DNA from: CAVRUD01 sp963724285
GTDB lineage: Bacteria; Chloroflexota; Chloroflexia; Thermomicrobiales; UBA6265
Assembly (NCBI GenBank): GCA_963724285.1
Contig: CAVRUD010000032.1
Location: forward strand, 124,001-188,000
Direction: 5' to 3'
DNA: 64,000 nt
Below the pieces are notes generated by a model. It saw only the letters and a program-made list of their open reading frames with translations, did not search any database and was not told the DNA's origin. A program made the translations under genes and the position numbers. Shown one piece after another: positions 62,095-64,000 of this stretch. The first letter of the stretch is position 1; every line of letters begins with the position of its first letter.

Positions 62095-63003
62095 CTACAG
62101 CCAATCCTCAGCTCCCGCATCCCGTAGCCACTCTGCGAGGCTTGGAGCAGACGGATCGGAGGTGGCCTCAAGTCTCCACTCCTCGATACTTCGCTCAAGA
62201 ATTCTGGCGTGGGCCTGGTACGAACCGAGAGGCATGAGATCCTCGAGTGCAGTTAGGCCCACGTAGATCGTAAAGACTTGATCGTCAGGTACCGCCGTTT
62301 CAGGTGTCGGAACGTATCCGCCTGTCTCGATGAGCTGGTCCCATAGTCGTGCAGGATCAAGACAACAGTCCTCAAGGGAAAAATCAAGGAGTGCTTCGAA
62401 TTCCTCAAGCACTTCGACGGAATTGAGGTGTTCGCCGTCGGACACCATTCCGACAAGCGCACGCACTTGGTAGTCGTTGGGTAGCTGATCCGCCAAGCTA
62501 GGGTTCAGATCATTCCTTAGCAGATAACGAACGACACCATTGCTCGTTCCGAATGCGTCTCCGATCAGCAATCGAGGATCGTCGGGATCAAATGGCCCGG
62601 CAGGTGGCATGACCTGGCTTGGGTCGTCATTGAGGACCGCGCACGACCAGCATGTCGGCACCATGCCGCGCTCCGCCTCGATAGCCATCCAGTTTTCCCA
62701 CGTCCAGGTCGACATGCTGCCGGAGATACCAAGCTCGCGAGCCGCATCACGATTCTCGGCGTCTTCACGTCGACGTGAGAACGAGGGATCGGCGTCTTCA
62801 AGATCGTCCGGACAGGCATAGCGGCCCTGAAGCCTAACACCAGTCAGGTATCCGTTGAAACCGGGATAACCTGGATAGATCTCGACCAACTCGTCGGTCG
62901 AGCAGCCCCCCTGTCGCAATGTCGTTGCGTTCGCGTGGCTGCCGCCGGTGATGGTGGCAAGCGCGAATGCCACGAGGAGAATGGTGCGCACCGACAGCGT
63001 CAT
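62095..63003 (-). CDS. Secreted protein, function unknown
   Basis: 302 residues from ATG 63003, with GGGAGG 6 bp upstream. The signal peptide is MTLSVRTILLVAFALATITG, cut near ANA. The mature protein has six or more cysteines (GGCSTDEL, YACPDDL, TCWSCAVL, EDCCLDPARLW) and an acidic, helix-rich C-terminal half (NSVEVLEEFEALLDFSLED, AEWLRDAGAEDWL). No domain is recognised. Codon use and GC content are lower than in the neighbours. It is transcribed toward the HEPN cluster. Confidence 0.75.
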   Translation of the reverse strand: MTLSVRTILLVAFALATITGGSHANATTLRQGGCSTDELVEIYPGYPGFNGYLTGVRLQGRYACPDDLEDADPSFSRRREDAENRDAARELGISGSMSTWTWENWMAIEAERGMVPTCWSCAVLNDDPSQVMPPAGPFDPDDPRLLIGDAFGTSNGVVRYLLRNDLNPSLADQLPNDYQVRALVGMVSDGEHLNSVEVLEEFEALLDFSLEDCCLDPARLWDQLIETGGYVPTPETAVPDDQVFTIYVGLTALEDLMPLGSYQAHARILERSIEEWRLEATSDPSAPSLAEWLRDAGAEDWL

Positions 63004-63086
63004 CCCCGACCTCCCTGTGCATAGATTGTTCTCGTCTTTGCAATGTCTTTTTGCGGAAGTCTTGGCCTGTTGCAAGCCAGGCCCCT

Positions 63087-63238
63087 CAGGGCTGTGTCAA
63101 AGTCGCGAGAAGTCAGGGTGTACTCCAGTGTAACTGGCCAAATGCGCCGAATCCGACGCTTAGCGAGTTGGTGCGCGTCGTTTCACCCCGTCTCGGTGGC
63201 GGAGATAAAGTCCGAAGGGCGACTTTGCAACAGCCCTG
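63087..63238. mobile_element. 152-bp MITE with 9-bp target duplication
   Basis: Terminal inverted repeats 63087-63106 and 63219-63238 match at 18 of 20 positions (CAGGGCTGTKKCAAAGTCGC type). Directly outside, CAGGCCCCT occurs at 63078-63086 and again at 63239-63247, a perfect 9-bp direct repeat. The interior has no open frame of note. Nine-base duplications are known for IS4- and IS903-type elements. The element is non-autonomous. Confidence 0.75.
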
Positions 63239-63247
63239 CAGGCCCCT

Positions 63248-63605
63248 GAAGAAGTGTTCCGGATGAAAGGCAAATCAGGATAACATTCTGGGTCTACAAT
63301 CGCGAGCCGGACGGTTCCCTGATCTCCCACCGGTGCGTTCCTGCCCGGCACCCCCCGCCCCGCCGTGGTAACCTTGCCGCTGGCCCGCGGACGGGACCTT
63401 TCGGCTGCTTGGCTGGCTGATTTCGCCAGGCGGATCCGAACCTGCCGGGCCAATGGAGATACCCACCGTGACGGCGCCGCGCTGGCGTCGAGAAGGTCGA
63501 TGAGGAGGCACGGAGGACGATGGTGCACCGGCTCCACCGGGGTTCCGGCTGGGCGCGATGGCAGGGCCAAACCTGGCTCGCCGATCCTGAACGAGGGACG
63601 CGCTA
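63248..63605. other. Intergenic upstream of nuoL
   Basis: About 360 bp. No nuoK or other complex I gene is seen upstream on this strand, so nuoL here does not follow the usual nuoA-N order. No promoter hexamers are convincing; GAACGAGGGACG lies ahead of the nuoL ATG. Confidence 0.45.
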
Positions 63606-64000
63606 ATGGCCGATTGGTTGTTCCTCATCCCCCTGCTGCCCCTGGCGGCCTTCGCGGTGAACCTCTTCCTCGGGCGCGGCTACATCCGCGATAACGCCCA
63701 CTGGATCTCCGTTCCCGCCGTCTTCGCCTCCTGGCTGATTTCGATCTTCGTCTTCTTCGATATCCGCGACAAAGACCACGCGATCTCCCAGCACCTCTTC
63801 ACCTGGATCCCCTCCGGCAGCTTCAACGTCGAGATCAACCTGTTCGCCGACCAACTGACGGCGATCATGCTGCTCGTCGTCACCAGCGTCGGGTTGCTGG
63901 TCCACATCTATTCCATCGGCTACATGCACGGCGACGGCGGCTACTACCGGTTCTTCGCCTACCTGCCGCTCTTCGTCTTCTCGATGTTGATGCTGGTCCT
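63606..64000 (+). CDS. nuoL: NADH-quinone oxidoreductase subunit L, 5' part
   Basis: 131 residues visible from ATG 63606; the gene runs off the window (normal length about 600-700). It begins WLFLIPLLPLAAFAVNLFLG, then SVPAVFASWLISIFVFFDI, FNVEINLFADQLTAIMLLVV and LVHIYSIGYMHGDGGYYRFFAY, matching the N-terminal helices of NuoL with the GYM-x-x-D and YYRFF pattern. It is a proton-pumping membrane subunit of complex I. The rest of the nuo operon may follow beyond the right edge. Confidence 0.9.
   Translation, partial: MADWLFLIPLLPLAAFAVNLFLGRGYIRDNAHWISVPAVFASWLISIFVFFDIRDKDHAISQHLFTWIPSGSFNVEINLFADQLTAIMLLVVTSVGLLVHIYSIGYMHGDGGYYRFFAYLPLFVFSMLMLV

Overview
The window looks like a chromosomal segment of a high-GC Chloroflexota bacterium, probably near the Thermomicrobia/Sphaerobacter group. 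That placement is inferred from base composition, from the protein types (NuoL, a COX15 plus COX10 heme A pair, MnmE, a CHAT/STAND/WD40 cluster, MMPL transporters) and from very abundant nested palindromic repeats between genes. No rRNA, tRNA or CRISPR array was recognised.

Layout. 1-8478: the tail of an SH3-like protein, then a four-gene operon encoding an alpha/beta hydrolase, a caspase-like (clan CD) protein, a CHAT-STAND NTPase and a membrane-anchored double WD40 propeller. This is the best candidate for a little-described conflict or signalling system. 9052-15888: a small conserved protein with an intradiol dioxygenase, a Rad52/ERF-like protein, broken transporter and acetyltransferase genes, a hydrolase, a VOC protein, and an AraC regulator followed by a DHFR-like reductase. 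16181-25784: an MMPL exporter, a frameshifted sugar isomerase, an S9 peptidase, UDP-glucose dehydrogenase, a cupin/TetR divergent pair with a clear operator, and a MarC-like membrane protein. 26144-27370: a graveyard of gene fragments with a MITE-like element. 27456-33412: a secreted repeat protein, an ArsR-SRPBCC pair with a well-formed promoter and operator, a VOC/AlkD pair and an FAD oxidoreductase. 33767-43925: a secreted protein, a LuxR-type ATPase regulator, a possible toxin/immunity pair coupled to gamma-glutamyltransferase, an NTF2-like protein, a methyltransferase and the heme A genes. 44255-52635: tandem DUF3592 proteins, a thrombospondin-3 surface protein, a frameshifted Rieske oxygenase, a receiver-domain protein and MnmE. 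52712-64000: an ATPase gene broken by an IS5-type transposase fragment, a dead LigB dioxygenase, an S66 peptidase, Ogt, a nucleoside hydrolase, an MNT/HEPN cluster carrying in-frame stops, a secreted protein, a 152-bp MITE with a 9-bp target duplication, and the start of nuoL.

Two features run through the whole window. First, intergenic spaces are packed with nested inverted repeats of several families; some copies pair perfectly over 23-35 bp although their inner sequences differ from locus to locus. Second, about ten genes are broken by single-base indels, several of them in G, C or A runs, and a few by in-frame stops. That pattern mixes likely sequencing or assembly error with genuine decay, because transposase, recombinase and ATPase fragments are also present.
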